From Pseudomonas frederiksbergensis (lineage in GTDB: Bacteria > Pseudomonadota > Gammaproteobacteria > Pseudomonadales > Pseudomonadaceae), in assembly GCF_035751725.1 (NCBI RefSeq), contig NZ_CP142104.1:1612001-1676000 (forward strand): a DNA stretch of 64,000 bases, read 5' to 3'. This document shows positions 17,571 to 26,507 of this stretch, in pieces. The notes below the pieces were generated by a model. That model was not told the origin of the DNA. It made no database searches and saw only the letters and a program-made list of their open reading frames with translations. Position 1 is the stretch's first letter, and each line of letters begins with the position of its first letter. The translations under genes were made by a program, and so were the position numbers.

Positions 17571-18359
17571 ATGGCAGGACCCCAGGCGGTAACGCCGAGT
17601 AAGCGACTGTCAGGCGAGCAGATACTGTTGCTGCTCTGCCTGCTCGCACTGACCGCCCTGGCCTGGGTGATGCTGCTGCGCATGGCCCGCGACATGAGTG
17701 CGCCGGGCGGCATGGCTGATGCGGCAATGGCCGGCATGATCATGCCGTGGAGCCTCGCCGATGCGCTACTGATGTTCGCGATGTGGGTGGTGATGATGCT
17801 GGGCATGATGCTGCCCAGCGCCTTGCCCATGCTGCTGATCTACCAGCAGATGCTGCGCAAGCGCATGCGAGCGCCGCAGCGACACTTGGCCTTGCTGTTG
17901 TTCTGCTGCGCCTATGGCCTGGTCTGGTCCGGCTTCGCCCTGGGCGCCACGGCACTCCAGTGGACGCTTGAACAACTGGCCTTGCTCAGTCCGGCGATGC
18001 GCAGCAGCAGTACCGCGCTGGGCGCGGGCCTGCTGCTGGTCGCAGGCGTCTATCAGTGGCTACCGGCCAAAGCGACGTGCCTCGAGCATTGTCGCGGTCC
18101 GCTGCATTTCCTTCTCAGCTACTGGCGCCCCGACGTGCTCGGCGGCTGGCGCATGGGCCTGGCCCATGGTGCTCACTGCCTGGGTTGCTGCTGGGCGTTG
18201 ATGGGCGTGCTGTTTGTGGTCGGCGTGATGAACCTGTTCTGGGTGGCAGTGATCGGTGCCTTCATCCTGCTGGAGAAAAACCTGCCGCAGGGGCTCTGGC
18301 TCAGTCGTGCCAGCGGTGTGTTATTGCTCGGCTGGGGCCTGTGGCTGCTGCTGGGGTAG
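17571..18359 (+). CDS. DUF2182 integral membrane protein
   Basis: 262 residues with about six to seven membrane segments. Methionine-rich helices (AMAGMIMPW, MWVVMMLGMMLPSALPM) and a GLAHGAHCLGCCWAL segment match the DUF2182 'predicted metal-binding membrane protein' family. ATG at 17571 is 2 nt after the DUF1326 stop, so the two are one operon. The Met, His and Cys residues within membrane helices suggest copper or another soft metal, but this is an inference. Confidence 0.86.
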   Translation: MAGPQAVTPSKRLSGEQILLLLCLLALTALAWVMLLRMARDMSAPGGMADAAMAGMIMPWSLADALLMFAMWVVMMLGMMLPSALPMLLIYQQMLRKRMRAPQRHLALLLFCCAYGLVWSGFALGATALQWTLEQLALLSPAMRSSSTALGAGLLLVAGVYQWLPAKATCLEHCRGPLHFLLSYWRPDVLGGWRMGLAHGAHCLGCCWALMGVLFVVGVMNLFWVAVIGAFILLEKNLPQGLWLSRASGVLLLGWGLWLLLG

Positions 18360-18377
18360 GGCTGCTCATGCGAAAGC

Positions 18378-19031
18378 TTACTTCCAGCTATGGATCGGCC
18401 AGCCAGCCAGCTCGGCATGGGCCCTCAACACCTGGTCCGGATTCACCACATGCGGGTAATCCACCCGCAGCAACAGCGGCAGGTCATTGCGCGAATCGGA
18501 ATAGAAGCTCGCACCTTCGAGGTTTTCCTCTTCGGCATCCAGCCAATCCAGTAACCGGGTGATCTTGCCTTCGCGATACGTCAGGGTGCCCACGGTCTTG
18601 CCGCTGTATACCCCATGGGCGACGTCCAGCTCGATCGCCAGGATCTCATCGATGCCCAGGCGTTCGGCAATCGGCTTGACCAGATGCGTGCCCGAGGCCG
18701 AGATCACCAGGATCCGGTCGCCGGCCTTGCGGTGCTCGGCGATGGCCTTGGTGGCGTCGCTGAAGATGATCGGCTCGATGAAGTCTTCAACCCACGGTGC
18801 CACCAGGTGCTCGATTTCTTCCGGCGTGCGGCCGATCATCGGTTCCAGGCTGAAGTCCATGTACTCTTCCATGCGCAGCTTGCCGTGGCTGTAGGCGTCC
18901 ATCAGCTCGTTGTTGCGGCGCATGAACGATTCGGGATCGACCCAGCCCAGCCGTCCCATCTGTTCGCTCCAGAGGGTGGCGCAGTCGCCGTGGATCAGGG
19001 TTTCGTCCAGATCAAAAATTGCCAGGGCCAT
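18378..19031 (-). CDS. HAD-IB family phosphatase (SerB-like)
   Basis: 217 residues. HAD motif I DLDETL at residues 7-12 (nucleophile Asp 7, general acid Asp 9), motif II Ser/Thr in ILVISASGTHL, motif IV DSRNDLPLL. The cap region and length fit the HAD-IB group of small-molecule phosphatases (phosphoserine and related substrates). It lies 34 nt downstream of the ABC transporter ATPase on the same strand, so it may be the last gene of that operon and act on its substrate; the exact substrate is unknown. Confidence 0.87.
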   Translation of the reverse strand: MALAIFDLDETLIHGDCATLWSEQMGRLGWVDPESFMRRNNELMDAYSHGKLRMEEYMDFSLEPMIGRTPEEIEHLVAPWVEDFIEPIIFSDATKAIAEHRKAGDRILVISASGTHLVKPIAERLGIDEILAIELDVAHGVYSGKTVGTLTYREGKITRLLDWLDAEEENLEGASFYSDSRNDLPLLLRVDYPHVVNPDQVLRAHAELAGWPIHSWK

Positions 19032-19065
19032 CAGCAGGTTTCCCTTCTTAAAATCAACAAAGCCA

Positions 19066-20055
19066 TCAGGCTACCTCACACAGCGCCGAAGGATCGATGG
19101 AAAGTGCCAGTCGTGCACCATCTGGATGCAGGTCGGCGGCCGAGCGATTGAGCACATCCACCACCAGTTCCACGCCGCGGGCCTCGACCCGGTAGCGGAT
19201 CACGTTGCCCAGCAGGCTGTGGCTGCGGATCAGCGCATCGGGTTCGCCGCTGCGATTCAACTCAATCGCTTCCGGGCGAATGGCGATGCGACCGGTCACC
19301 GGCCGCTGCAGCAGTTTGCTCGCGCTGTCGGCGTCCAGCAGGTTGTAGTTGCCGATGAAGCCGGCGGCAAAGACATCGACGGGTGCAGTGTAAAGGGTCT
19401 CGGCATCGCCGCTCTGTACGATCTTTCCCTGGTTCATCAGGAAAATCCGGTCAGACATCGTCAGCGCTTCCTCCTGATCATGTGTGACGAAAATCGTAGT
19501 CAGGCCAAGTTCGCGCTGTATCTGTCGGATCTGTTCGCGCAAGTGCTTACGAATCCGCGCATCCAGGGCCGACAGCGGTTCGTCCAGCAGCAACAGGCGC
19601 GGCCGCGTCACAAGGGAGCGGGCGAGGGCGACGCGCTGGCATTGGCCGCCGGACAGTTGATGGGGATAGCGGGCGGCAAAGTCATGCAGCTCCACCAGGC
19701 GCAGGATCTCCAACACACGCTGACGGCTGTCCGAGGCGTCGACCTTCTGCATGCGCAGGCCGAAGGCGACGTTCTGCTCCACGGTCATGTTGGGGAACAA
19801 GGCGTAGCTCTGGAAGACCATGCCGATCCCGCGTTTCTGCGGGCTCAGCGGGACGATGTCTTGGCCGTCCAGCAGGATCTTGCCGGCATCCACCGCCGTC
19901 AGGCCGGCAATGCAGCGCAACAGTGTGGATTTGCCGCAACCGGAGGGGCCGAGGAGGGTGACGAATTCGCCCTTGCCGATCTCGCAATTGATGTCACTGA
20001 ACACCGGCGTGCCGGCGTAGCTTTTCTGCAGGTGTTGGACGCTGACGTAGCTCAT
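19066..20055 (-). CDS. ABC transporter ATP-binding protein
   Basis: 329 residues. Walker A GPSGCGKST, signature LSGGQ, Walker B LLLLDEP, switch His in FVTHDQEEA; a C-terminal TOBE-type extension (~235-329) places it in the spermidine/iron/phosphonate-type import ATPase group. Overlaps the adjacent permease start by 4 nt. Part of the five-gene import cluster 19066-23730. Confidence 0.93.
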   Translation of the reverse strand: MSYVSVQHLQKSYAGTPVFSDINCEIGKGEFVTLLGPSGCGKSTLLRCIAGLTAVDAGKILLDGQDIVPLSPQKRGIGMVFQSYALFPNMTVEQNVAFGLRMQKVDASDSRQRVLEILRLVELHDFAARYPHQLSGGQCQRVALARSLVTRPRLLLLDEPLSALDARIRKHLREQIRQIQRELGLTTIFVTHDQEEALTMSDRIFLMNQGKIVQSGDAETLYTAPVDVFAAGFIGNYNLLDADSASKLLQRPVTGRIAIRPEAIELNRSGEPDALIRSHSLLGNVIRYRVEARGVELVVDVLNRSAADLHPDGARLALSIDPSALCEVA

Positions 20056-20852
20056 TGGCTTTTGTCCTTGTTCAAGATGTTGGCCGCCCAGGTCAGGACC
20101 AGTACGAAGAAGAAATAAGAGATCACCAGCGCACTGGTGAAATGGCCGCTGCTGTTGCGCATGTTGTTCAGGTACACCTGCAGCGTTTCATAGCGGGTGC
20201 CGACGAGGATGTTGGCGAACACGAACTCGCCAAACAGGAACGAGAAGGACAGCAGCAGCGCCACCATCAAACCCTTGCGCAAGTTCGGCAGCACCACCAG
20301 CAGCGCGGCCTGGAAGGTGCTGGCGCCGAGCATTTGCGCGGCATCCATCAGGTCGCGCAGGTTAATCGCTTGCAGGTTGTTGGTGATCGCCCGGTACATG
20401 AATGGCAGGGCGACGGTGAAGTAGCAGCCGATCAGGATCCACGGCGTACCGACCATCGCCAGCGGCCCGGAACCGTAGAGTTGCAACAGCCCCACCGACG
20501 ACACCACCGGCGGCACCGCGAAGGGCAGCAGGATGAGGATGTTCATCAGCGCGTCGAGCCTGGGAAAGTGGTAATGCACCACAAACAGCAGCGGCAGGAT
20601 CAGCACCACCGAGAGCACCAGCGCACCGACGCAGACCAGCAGCGATTGACCGAAGGCGTGGAGAAAACGTGGATCGCTCCACAACTGCACATACCATTTG
20701 AAGGTGAAACCGCTGGGCAGCACAGTGGCCGACCAACTGCTGGCGATGGAGTAGACCAGTGTTCCGACCAGGGGCAGCAGCAGGATGGCGAACAGCAGGT
20801 ACACCACCGCTCGATGATAGAGCCCGACGGAGCCCGATTCAGCGCGAGACAT
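20052..20852 (-). CDS. ABC transporter permease
   Basis: 266 residues with about six membrane helices. The inner-membrane EAA-like loop is DLMDAAQMLGASTFQAALLVVLPNLRKGL, which contacts the ATPase. Overlaps the ATPase gene at its 3' end and the second permease at its 5' end. Second channel subunit of the importer. Confidence 0.92.
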   Translation of the reverse strand: MSRAESGSVGLYHRAVVYLLFAILLLPLVGTLVYSIASSWSATVLPSGFTFKWYVQLWSDPRFLHAFGQSLLVCVGALVLSVVLILPLLFVVHYHFPRLDALMNILILLPFAVPPVVSSVGLLQLYGSGPLAMVGTPWILIGCYFTVALPFMYRAITNNLQAINLRDLMDAAQMLGASTFQAALLVVLPNLRKGLMVALLLSFSFLFGEFVFANILVGTRYETLQVYLNNMRNSSGHFTSALVISYFFFVLVLTWAANILNKDKSQ

Positions 20853-21684
20853 GGTAGCTCCTCTTGAGCAGCAGTTGATGGACGATGGTCACCAGGGTCA
20901 TCAACGCCACCAGCACCACGGCGAGTGCGCTGGCCATGTTCGGATCCAGGGAAATGTCGCCGGAGACCATCGCCGCGATGCGAATCGGCAGCACGTTGAA
21001 GTTGCCTGTGGTCAGCGCGTAGACCGTGGCGTAGGCACCGAGGGCGTTGGCCAGCAGGATCACGAACGTGCCCAGCAGCGCCGGCGTCAGCACCGGCAAG
21101 CCTATGTGCCGCCAGAACTGCCAGCCGCTGGCGCCCAGCAGCGCGGCGGATTCGCGCCAGTCTTCACGCAGCGCGTCGAAGGCCGGATAAAGCAACAGCA
21201 CGCCCAAGGGAATCTGGAAATAGGTGTAGAGAATGATCAACCCGGTTTTCGAGTAGAGGTTGAAATCCTCGATGATCCCCGCTTGCTTGAGCATGATCGT
21301 GATGCTGCCGTTGAACCCCAGCAGGATGATGAACGCGAAGGCCAGGGGCACGCCGGAGAAGTTGCTGGTCATGTTGGCGAACGCATTGACGAAGTTACGC
21401 AACCGCGAATCCACTCGACGCAGGGAATAACTGCCGAGCACGGCGATGATGATGCCGAATACGCTGGACCAGAAGCTGATCTCCAGGCTGTGCTGGATTG
21501 CCTGCCGGTAAAACTTCGAACTGAAGATCTTGCTGAAGTTGGCCAGGCCCCAGCCGAACTCCTCCGATTCCAGGCTGTTGACCAATACCCAGAGCAGCGG
21601 GGCGATCTGGAACACGATGAAGAAAATCGCGAAGGGCACCAGGCACAACGCTGCCAGCCATTTGCCGCGCGTCATGGCGTTCAC
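20839..21684 (-). CDS. ABC transporter permease
   Basis: 281 residues from GTG at 21684, which overlaps the upstream stop (GTGA) and has GGGAG 8 nt before it; ATG at 21675 is a close alternative. About six membrane helices, with the EAA-like loop DWRESAALLGASGWQFWRHIGLPVLTPAL. First channel subunit; the overlapping genes imply coupled translation. Confidence 0.9.
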   Translation of the reverse strand: MNAMTRGKWLAALCLVPFAIFFIVFQIAPLLWVLVNSLESEEFGWGLANFSKIFSSKFYRQAIQHSLEISFWSSVFGIIIAVLGSYSLRRVDSRLRNFVNAFANMTSNFSGVPLAFAFIILLGFNGSITIMLKQAGIIEDFNLYSKTGLIILYTYFQIPLGVLLLYPAFDALREDWRESAALLGASGWQFWRHIGLPVLTPALLGTFVILLANALGAYATVYALTTGNFNVLPIRIAAMVSGDISLDPNMASALAVVLVALMTLVTIVHQLLLKRSYHVSR

Positions 21685-22487
21685 TTGAGTAACTCCCGGC
21701 AATAAGGTTTGTCGTGGTCGACGCCGAGCAATTGGCAAATCGTGCCGCACAGTTCGGTCTGCCGAGGGGCAGCACTGGCGTCAAGGCTGAAGCCATCACC
21801 GAGGACAAACAGCGGAACCTCGCGTTCTTCGGCCAGCAAGCCGTTGTGGGAACGGTCGCTGTTCATGCCGTGGTCGGACGTCACCAGCACCTGGTAACCG
21901 ACGTCGAGCCAGGCTTGCAGGTAGACCGCCAGGTTGATATCGGCCGAGCGGGCGCTGTTGCGGTATTGCGGCGTATCGAGGCCGTGCTTGTGGCCGGCAT
22001 CGTCAATGTTCATTGGATGCACCAGCAGGAAGTTCGGCAAGTAGCGCTGGCGCAGGTGTTCCGCGTCGGCGAGCAGATGGGAATCGGGGTAGTGGTCATT
22101 CCAGTAGAAATGGCCGTATTGGATCGGCAGGTCGGGGTTGTCGGTGTGACGATCACGACCGGCTACGAAGGGTGACGCGTTGTAGAGCTCACTGACCCAG
22201 TGGTAGGCCGCGGCCGCCGTACTGAGACCGCCTTCGATGGCGTAGTGGAAAATGCTGCGCTGGTTCGACAGGCGCGAGACGTTGTTGTGCACGATGCCGC
22301 TGTCGATGGGCACGACCCCGGTGAGGATGCATTCGTAGAGCGGGCGGGACAGGGCGGGCAGTTCACATTCCAGCTTGTAGAGCGCCGCGCGTCCTGCGCC
22401 GACATACGCCTGCAAATGTCCCATGGCATGCCGGGCGACCTCGTAGTTGAGGCCATCGAGCACCACCAGGATGACGTTGTGCTTCAT
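21681..22487 (-). CDS. alkaline phosphatase superfamily hydrolase
   Basis: 268 residues from ATG at 22487. Core motifs of the nucleotide pyrophosphatase/phosphodiesterase-type alkaline phosphatase fold: metal-binding Asp in VILVVLDGLN, NNVSRLSNQRS around the nucleophile region, VHPMNIDDAGHKHG and VTSDHGMN for the second metal site. No signal peptide, so it acts in the cytoplasm on the imported compound. It sits between the binding-protein and permease genes, which makes it an integral part of the uptake pathway. Likely releases phosphate (or cleaves a C-P or phosphoester bond) from the substrate; phosphonoacetate hydrolase belongs to the same superfamily. Confidence 0.85.
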   Translation of the reverse strand: MKHNVILVVLDGLNYEVARHAMGHLQAYVGAGRAALYKLECELPALSRPLYECILTGVVPIDSGIVHNNVSRLSNQRSIFHYAIEGGLSTAAAAYHWVSELYNASPFVAGRDRHTDNPDLPIQYGHFYWNDHYPDSHLLADAEHLRQRYLPNFLLVHPMNIDDAGHKHGLDTPQYRNSARSADINLAVYLQAWLDVGYQVLVTSDHGMNSDRSHNGLLAEEREVPLFVLGDGFSLDASAAPRQTELCGTICQLLGVDHDKPYCRELLK

Positions 22488-22535
22488 GGGGACCGGGACT
22501 CCGGGCTGATACCAGAAAGCTCGGACTCTCCACAG

Positions 22536-22624
22536 GTGGGAGCGGGCTTGCTCGCGAAGATGGAATTTCAATCAACGGTGATGCTGACTGACACACCGCT
22601 TTGGCGAGCAAGCCCGCTCCCACA
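22536..22624. repeat. REPIN (paired inverted REPs) inside the transporter operon
   Basis: GTGGGAGCGGGCTTGCTCGC at 22536-22555 and its exact inverse ending at 22623 enclose about 48 nt. It lies between the binding-protein stop and the hydrolase start. Confidence 0.9.
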
Positions 22625-22662
22625 GAGGATCCTCAATGGATATCCGAGCGGGAGCTAGCGCT

Positions 22663-23730
22663 TCACTTCATCTCGACGATGACTTCTTCGTTCCACATTT
22701 GCGGCAGTGCCTTGGAAGTCTTCTCCCACGCGTCCGCATCCTTGATCGGAGTCACTTTTTTGTACTGCTCGTTCGGCAGCAGCTTGGCCTGTACCTCTTC
22801 CGGCAGCTTCAGGTGCTCTGCGCGGATTGGGCGGGCATTGCCCTTGGCCAGGTTGATCTGGCCAGCGTCGCTGAAAATGTATTCACGGGTCAGCTTGGCG
22901 GCGTTCGGGTGCTTGGCGTATTTGTTGATGATCGTGGTGTAGCCGGAAATCACCGAGCCGTCGGAGGGAATCAACACGACGTAGTCATCTGGATTGGCCA
23001 TTTTGGCCTTGTAACTCAGACCGTTGAAGTCCCAGACCACGCCGACTTCGACTTCACCTTTTTCCATGGTCGCAATGGTCGGGTTGGCCATGGAGAGGCG
23101 TCCTTGCTTGGCGATGTCAGCGAACAACAACAAGGCTGGCTTGATGTTCTTCTCGTCGCCGCCGTTTGCCAGGGCCGCAGCCAGCACACCATTCGCAGCC
23201 TGGGCGGCGGTGCTCACGTCACCGATGGAGACTTTGTACTTGCCGGTCTTGAGGTCAGCCCATTTGGTTGGCACTTCGGAACCGTGCAGCAGCTTCTTGT
23301 TGACGATGAAGGCAATAGTGCCGGTGTAGGCCAGGGCCCAGTTGCCATCCTTGTCCTTGGCCCAGTCCGGAACCTGGTCCCAAGTGCTTGGCTTGTAGGG
23401 CTGGACCACGCCCTGTTTCACCGCGATCGGGCCAAAGGCGGCACCAACGTCGCCGATGTCGGCGCTGGCATTGTCTTTCTCGGCGGCGAACTTGGCGATT
23501 TCCTGGGCGGAACTCATATCGGTGTCGATGTGCTTCAGGCCATAGAGCTTGGCCAGGTCGTCCCAAGTGCCCTTCCAGTTTGCCCAGTCATCAGGCATGC
23601 CGACGCTGTTGACGGCACCTTCCGCTTTCGCAGCGGCTTCCAATGTTTTCAGATCGGTATCAGCGGCCATGGCGGCGGTGCTCATGGCAATGGTCGAGCC
23701 TAACAGTGATGCCAGGAAAAGCTGTTTCAT
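22663..23730 (-). CDS. ABC transporter substrate-binding protein
   Basis: 355 residues with a signal peptide (MKQLFLASLLGSTIAMSTAAMAA), so periplasmic. Type II binding-protein fold of the iron/thiamine/putrescine/phosphonate group (WDDLAKLYGLKHIDTDMSSAQE, GVVWDFNGLSYKAK, GYTTIINKYAKHPNAA). First gene of the operon, divergent from the GntR regulator. The ligand cannot be read from the sequence; the cytoplasmic phosphatase-fold enzyme in the operon points to a phosphorylated or phosphonate compound. Confidence 0.9.
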   Translation of the reverse strand: MKQLFLASLLGSTIAMSTAAMAADTDLKTLEAAAKAEGAVNSVGMPDDWANWKGTWDDLAKLYGLKHIDTDMSSAQEIAKFAAEKDNASADIGDVGAAFGPIAVKQGVVQPYKPSTWDQVPDWAKDKDGNWALAYTGTIAFIVNKKLLHGSEVPTKWADLKTGKYKVSIGDVSTAAQAANGVLAAALANGGDEKNIKPALLLFADIAKQGRLSMANPTIATMEKGEVEVGVVWDFNGLSYKAKMANPDDYVVLIPSDGSVISGYTTIINKYAKHPNAAKLTREYIFSDAGQINLAKGNARPIRAEHLKLPEEVQAKLLPNEQYKKVTPIKDADAWEKTSKALPQMWNEEVIVEMK

Positions 23731-24079
23731 CCGAAGCTCCTATGGGCGTTTTCAACGCTGCGATTGCGGTTGTGTTGGTCTAGGTCAGCAATACCTGAGC
23801 CAATGTAGGCGTCTCCCATGACATTTTGATGTCGACGGGAAGTTCGCCAGCAATCGTCGGGCTCACGGAGAGTCGCTGTGGGATAAGCGTAGACCATGAG
23901 CAAACACCCGCTCCGCAAGGCCCTGGCCGTTTAATTGCAAGTGCATGTGTGACCGTTCGGCGGTTGTGTCATCTATCAGTCATGCGCAGTGCCTAGGCTT
24001 GCAGGCATGAGACGTGGATCGATGCGCCATCGAATCCTGCCCCGAAACAGTGCTGGTCTAGTCCAGATAGGTAACGTTG
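23731..24079. promoter_or_regulatory. divergent promoter region with two TGGTCTAG operators
   Basis: The 349-nt gap between the binding-protein and GntR genes. TGGTCTAGGTCA (23776-23787) lies 46 nt before the transporter start and TGGTCTAGTCCA (24054-24065) lies 15 nt before the regulator start. Both resemble TGGTATAGACCA, the operator I recall for the UTRA-type regulator PhnF. Probably sites for the adjacent GntR/UTRA protein, repressing both directions. Confidence 0.6.
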
Positions 24080-24805
24080 ATGCGCGTTGAGACAACCAAA
24101 GCGGTGACAACTATCGGGCAGGTCCTGCAAGAGCAACTTGACCACGGCTTGCTGGCGCCGGGTAGCAAGTTGCCGGCCGAACGCAAGTTGAGCGAGTTGT
24201 TCGGGACCACCCGGATCACCGTGCGTGAGGCTTTGTTGCAGCTCGAAGCCCAAGGGCAGATTTACCGGGAGGAGCGCCGGGGCTGGTTTGTCTCGCCGCC
24301 ACGGCTGGCTTACAACCTGATGCAGCGTAGCCATTTCCACGCGATGGTCGCTGCCCAGGGGCGGGTGCCGTCTACCCAGGTGATCTCGGCCCGCCTGCAA
24401 CCTGCTTCGGCGGCGGTCTGCGCCTGGTTGCAACTGCCGGCGTTGTCCAGCGTCATCCAGATCTGTCGAACCCGGCGCATCGATGAGCGACTGGTGCTGT
24501 ACGTCGAACACTACCTGAACCCGGCGTATTTCCCGGGCATCCTTGAATTTGACCTTAACCAGTCGATGACTGAGCTGTATGCGCGTCATTACGACCTGCA
24601 TTACGGTCGGGTGAAGTTCGAGATCGTGCCCACCTCGCTACAACCTGAAGCGGCAGCGGCATTGAAAGTATCGGTTGGCAGCCCCGGGCTTCGGATTGCA
24701 CGGGTCAACTACGACCAGCATCAACGGCTGATCGATTGCGATCTTGAGTTCTGGCGGCACGATGCAATCCACGTCGGCGTGGACGTGCCGGAACAACCCG
24801 TCTGA
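24080..24805 (+). CDS. GntR/UTRA-family transcriptional regulator
   Basis: 241 residues from ATG at 24080. Residues ~10-75 form the GntR winged helix (LLAPGSKLPAERKLSELFGTTRITVREALLQLEAQG). Residues ~95-235 form a UTRA ligand-binding domain (HFHAMVAAQGRVPSTQVISA, then QPEAAAALKV and PGLRIARVNYDQHQRLIDCDLEFWRHD). Divergent from the transporter operon and almost certainly its local repressor, with the two TGGTCTAG sites in the shared promoter region as candidate operators. Related regulators control phosphonate uptake. Confidence 0.9.
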   Translation: MRVETTKAVTTIGQVLQEQLDHGLLAPGSKLPAERKLSELFGTTRITVREALLQLEAQGQIYREERRGWFVSPPRLAYNLMQRSHFHAMVAAQGRVPSTQVISARLQPASAAVCAWLQLPALSSVIQICRTRRIDERLVLYVEHYLNPAYFPGILEFDLNQSMTELYARHYDLHYGRVKFEIVPTSLQPEAAAALKVSVGSPGLRIARVNYDQHQRLIDCDLEFWRHDAIHVGVDVPEQPV

Positions 24806-24812
24806 GGCGTAT

Positions 24813-24995
24813 TCAGTAGGACTCGTTGAGTTTCGCCAGGATCCGGAACAACACGGTGACCAGAATCAGCAACATGCCGATCCACATGGCAAACACCCCG
24901 ACGTTCTTGTCGCGGAAGTTAAAGCCGATGGCGAGCAGGACCATGCCGGCAATGATGGGCACCAGCATGGCGTTGAACGAGGACATGGAGATCAT
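24813..24995 (-). CDS. small two-helix membrane protein
   Basis: 60 residues (57 from ATG 24986). Two hydrophobic helices (NAMLVPIIAGMVLLAIGFNF and VFAMWIGMLLILVTVLFRIL) joined by a charged turn RDKN, so a hairpin in the inner membrane. Convergent with the GntR gene, which ends 7 nt away. I recall a small conserved gene at this place in other pseudomonads. Function unknown. Confidence 0.7.
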   Translation of the reverse strand: MISMSSFNAMLVPIIAGMVLLAIGFNFRDKNVGVFAMWIGMLLILVTVLFRILAKLNESY

Positions 24996-25099
24996 GGCGA
25001 CTGCCTTGTCGGGAAGGATAAGGTCAGTCTAGTTGGGGTTTGGCGGGGATGGGCTGACGTGTGTCACAGGCTGCTTCAGAATCTGGAGTGAACACTGTT

Positions 25100-25127
25100 G
25101 TGGCGAGGAAGCAAGCTCCCTCGCCAC
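25100..25127. repeat. REP-like palindrome
   Basis: GTGGCGAGG and CCTCGCCAC arms around AAGCAAGCTC, between the small membrane protein and apeB. Confidence 0.8.
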
Positions 25128-25133
25128 CAAGGC

Positions 25134-26423
25134 TCAGGGCAACTCGCGAGATGCGTAGAACGCGCTCAGCACTTTCACCAGGTGCGCCAGGTCATGGCTG
25201 CCGCACAGCTCACGGATCGAATGCATGGCGAAGGTCGGCAGGCCGATGTCCACCGTGCGCACGCCCAACTGGCTGGCGGTGATCGGGCCGATGGTGGAGC
25301 CGCAACCCATGTCGCTGCGCACCACGAAGCTCTGCACTGGCACTTCTTCGGCCATGCACAGGTGACGGAAGAATCCGGCGGTTTCGCTGTTGGTGGCGTA
25401 GCGTTGGTTGGTGTTGACCTTGATCACCGGGCCGGCGTTGAGCTTGGGGCCATGGTTGGCGTCGTGCTTGTCGGCATAGTTGGGGTGTACGCCGTGGGCA
25501 TTGTCCGCGGAGACCAGCAGGGATTTCTGAATGGTGCGTACGAATTCTTCTCCTTCGGGCAGAAGACGCCGCAGGGTCTGTTCGAGCATCGGCCCGTCCG
25601 CGCCACACGCCGAGGCAGAGCCGACTTCTTCATGATCATTGCACACCAGCACGCAAATTTCGTCGGTCTCGGCGCTCAGCAAGGCTTGCAGGCCCGCGTA
25701 GCACGACAGCAGGTTATCCAGGCGCGCGCCCGCGATGAAGTCGCCGTGCAGGCCAATGACCGCCGCGCTTTGCGTGTCGTAGAAGCTCAACTCGTAATCG
25801 AGCACCACGTCGGCGTTCAGGCCGTGTTCACGAGCGAGTTGATCGGTGAGCACGGCGCGGAAGTCGACGCGTTCGTCGCCGGCGAACTGGGCGAGGATCG
25901 GTGGCAGCTCGTTTTGCGGATTGATCGCCCAGCCCTGGTTGGCTTCGCGGTTGAGATGGATGGCCAGGTTTGGAATCGTGGCGATCGGCGCCTTGAAGTC
26001 GATCAACTGGCTCTCGACCTTGCCGTCACGGCGGAAGGTCACACGGCCGGCCAACGACAGGTCGCGGTCGAACCACGGCGCCAGCAGGGCGCCGCCGTAC
26101 ACTTCGACGCCTAGCTGCCAGAACCCCTGGCGTTGCAGTTCCGGCTGCGGCTTGACCCGCAGGCAAGGGCTGTCGGTGTGGGCGCCGACCAGGCGGATGC
26201 CGTCGTGCAGTGGTGAGTTGCGGCCCAGTTTGAAAGCGATGATCGAGGAATCGTTGCGCGTGACGTAATAACGACCATTGGCCTCGGTGGCCCAGGTTTC
26301 GCGCTCATCAAGACGCTGGTAACCCGCCGCCTCCAGGCGCTGGGCAAGACTGGCGGTGGCGTGGAACGGGGTAGGGGAGGCCTTGAGGAAATCGATCAGG
26401 CCTTGGTTCAACTCTGCGCGCAT
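25134..26423 (-). CDS. apeB: M18 family aminopeptidase
   Basis: 429 residues, normal for bacterial M18 enzymes. Zinc-ligand motifs are visible: GAHTDSPCL (~79), the ND-HEEVGS stretch (~233) and [16 protein letters not shown] near the C-terminus. A cytoplasmic di-zinc exopeptidase removing N-terminal, often acidic, residues from peptides. Start ATG at 26423 gives the family N-terminus ([20 protein letters not shown]). Confidence 0.95.
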   Translation of the reverse strand: MRAELNQGLIDFLKASPTPFHATASLAQRLEAAGYQRLDERETWATEANGRYYVTRNDSSIIAFKLGRNSPLHDGIRLVGAHTDSPCLRVKPQPELQRQGFWQLGVEVYGGALLAPWFDRDLSLAGRVTFRRDGKVESQLIDFKAPIATIPNLAIHLNREANQGWAINPQNELPPILAQFAGDERVDFRAVLTDQLAREHGLNADVVLDYELSFYDTQSAAVIGLHGDFIAGARLDNLLSCYAGLQALLSAETDEICVLVCNDHEEVGSASACGADGPMLEQTLRRLLPEGEEFVRTIQKSLLVSADNAHGVHPNYADKHDANHGPKLNAGPVIKVNTNQRYATNSETAGFFRHLCMAEEVPVQSFVVRSDMGCGSTIGPITASQLGVRTVDIGLPTFAMHSIRELCGSHDLAHLVKVLSAFYASRELP

Positions 26424-26507
26424 AAGTAGCTCCAGACAGCAATGGGCTGGAGTTTACCGTATTAGCAGCGTCGATGATCATCCCCGCCACGATATGGCTA
26501 CTGCTTG

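Noticed and set aside
20055..22175. Plus-strand frames rich in Gln, His, Asp and Arg opposite the ABC transporter genes
   Set aside because: Biased composition typical of the antisense of hydrophobic helices; not genes.
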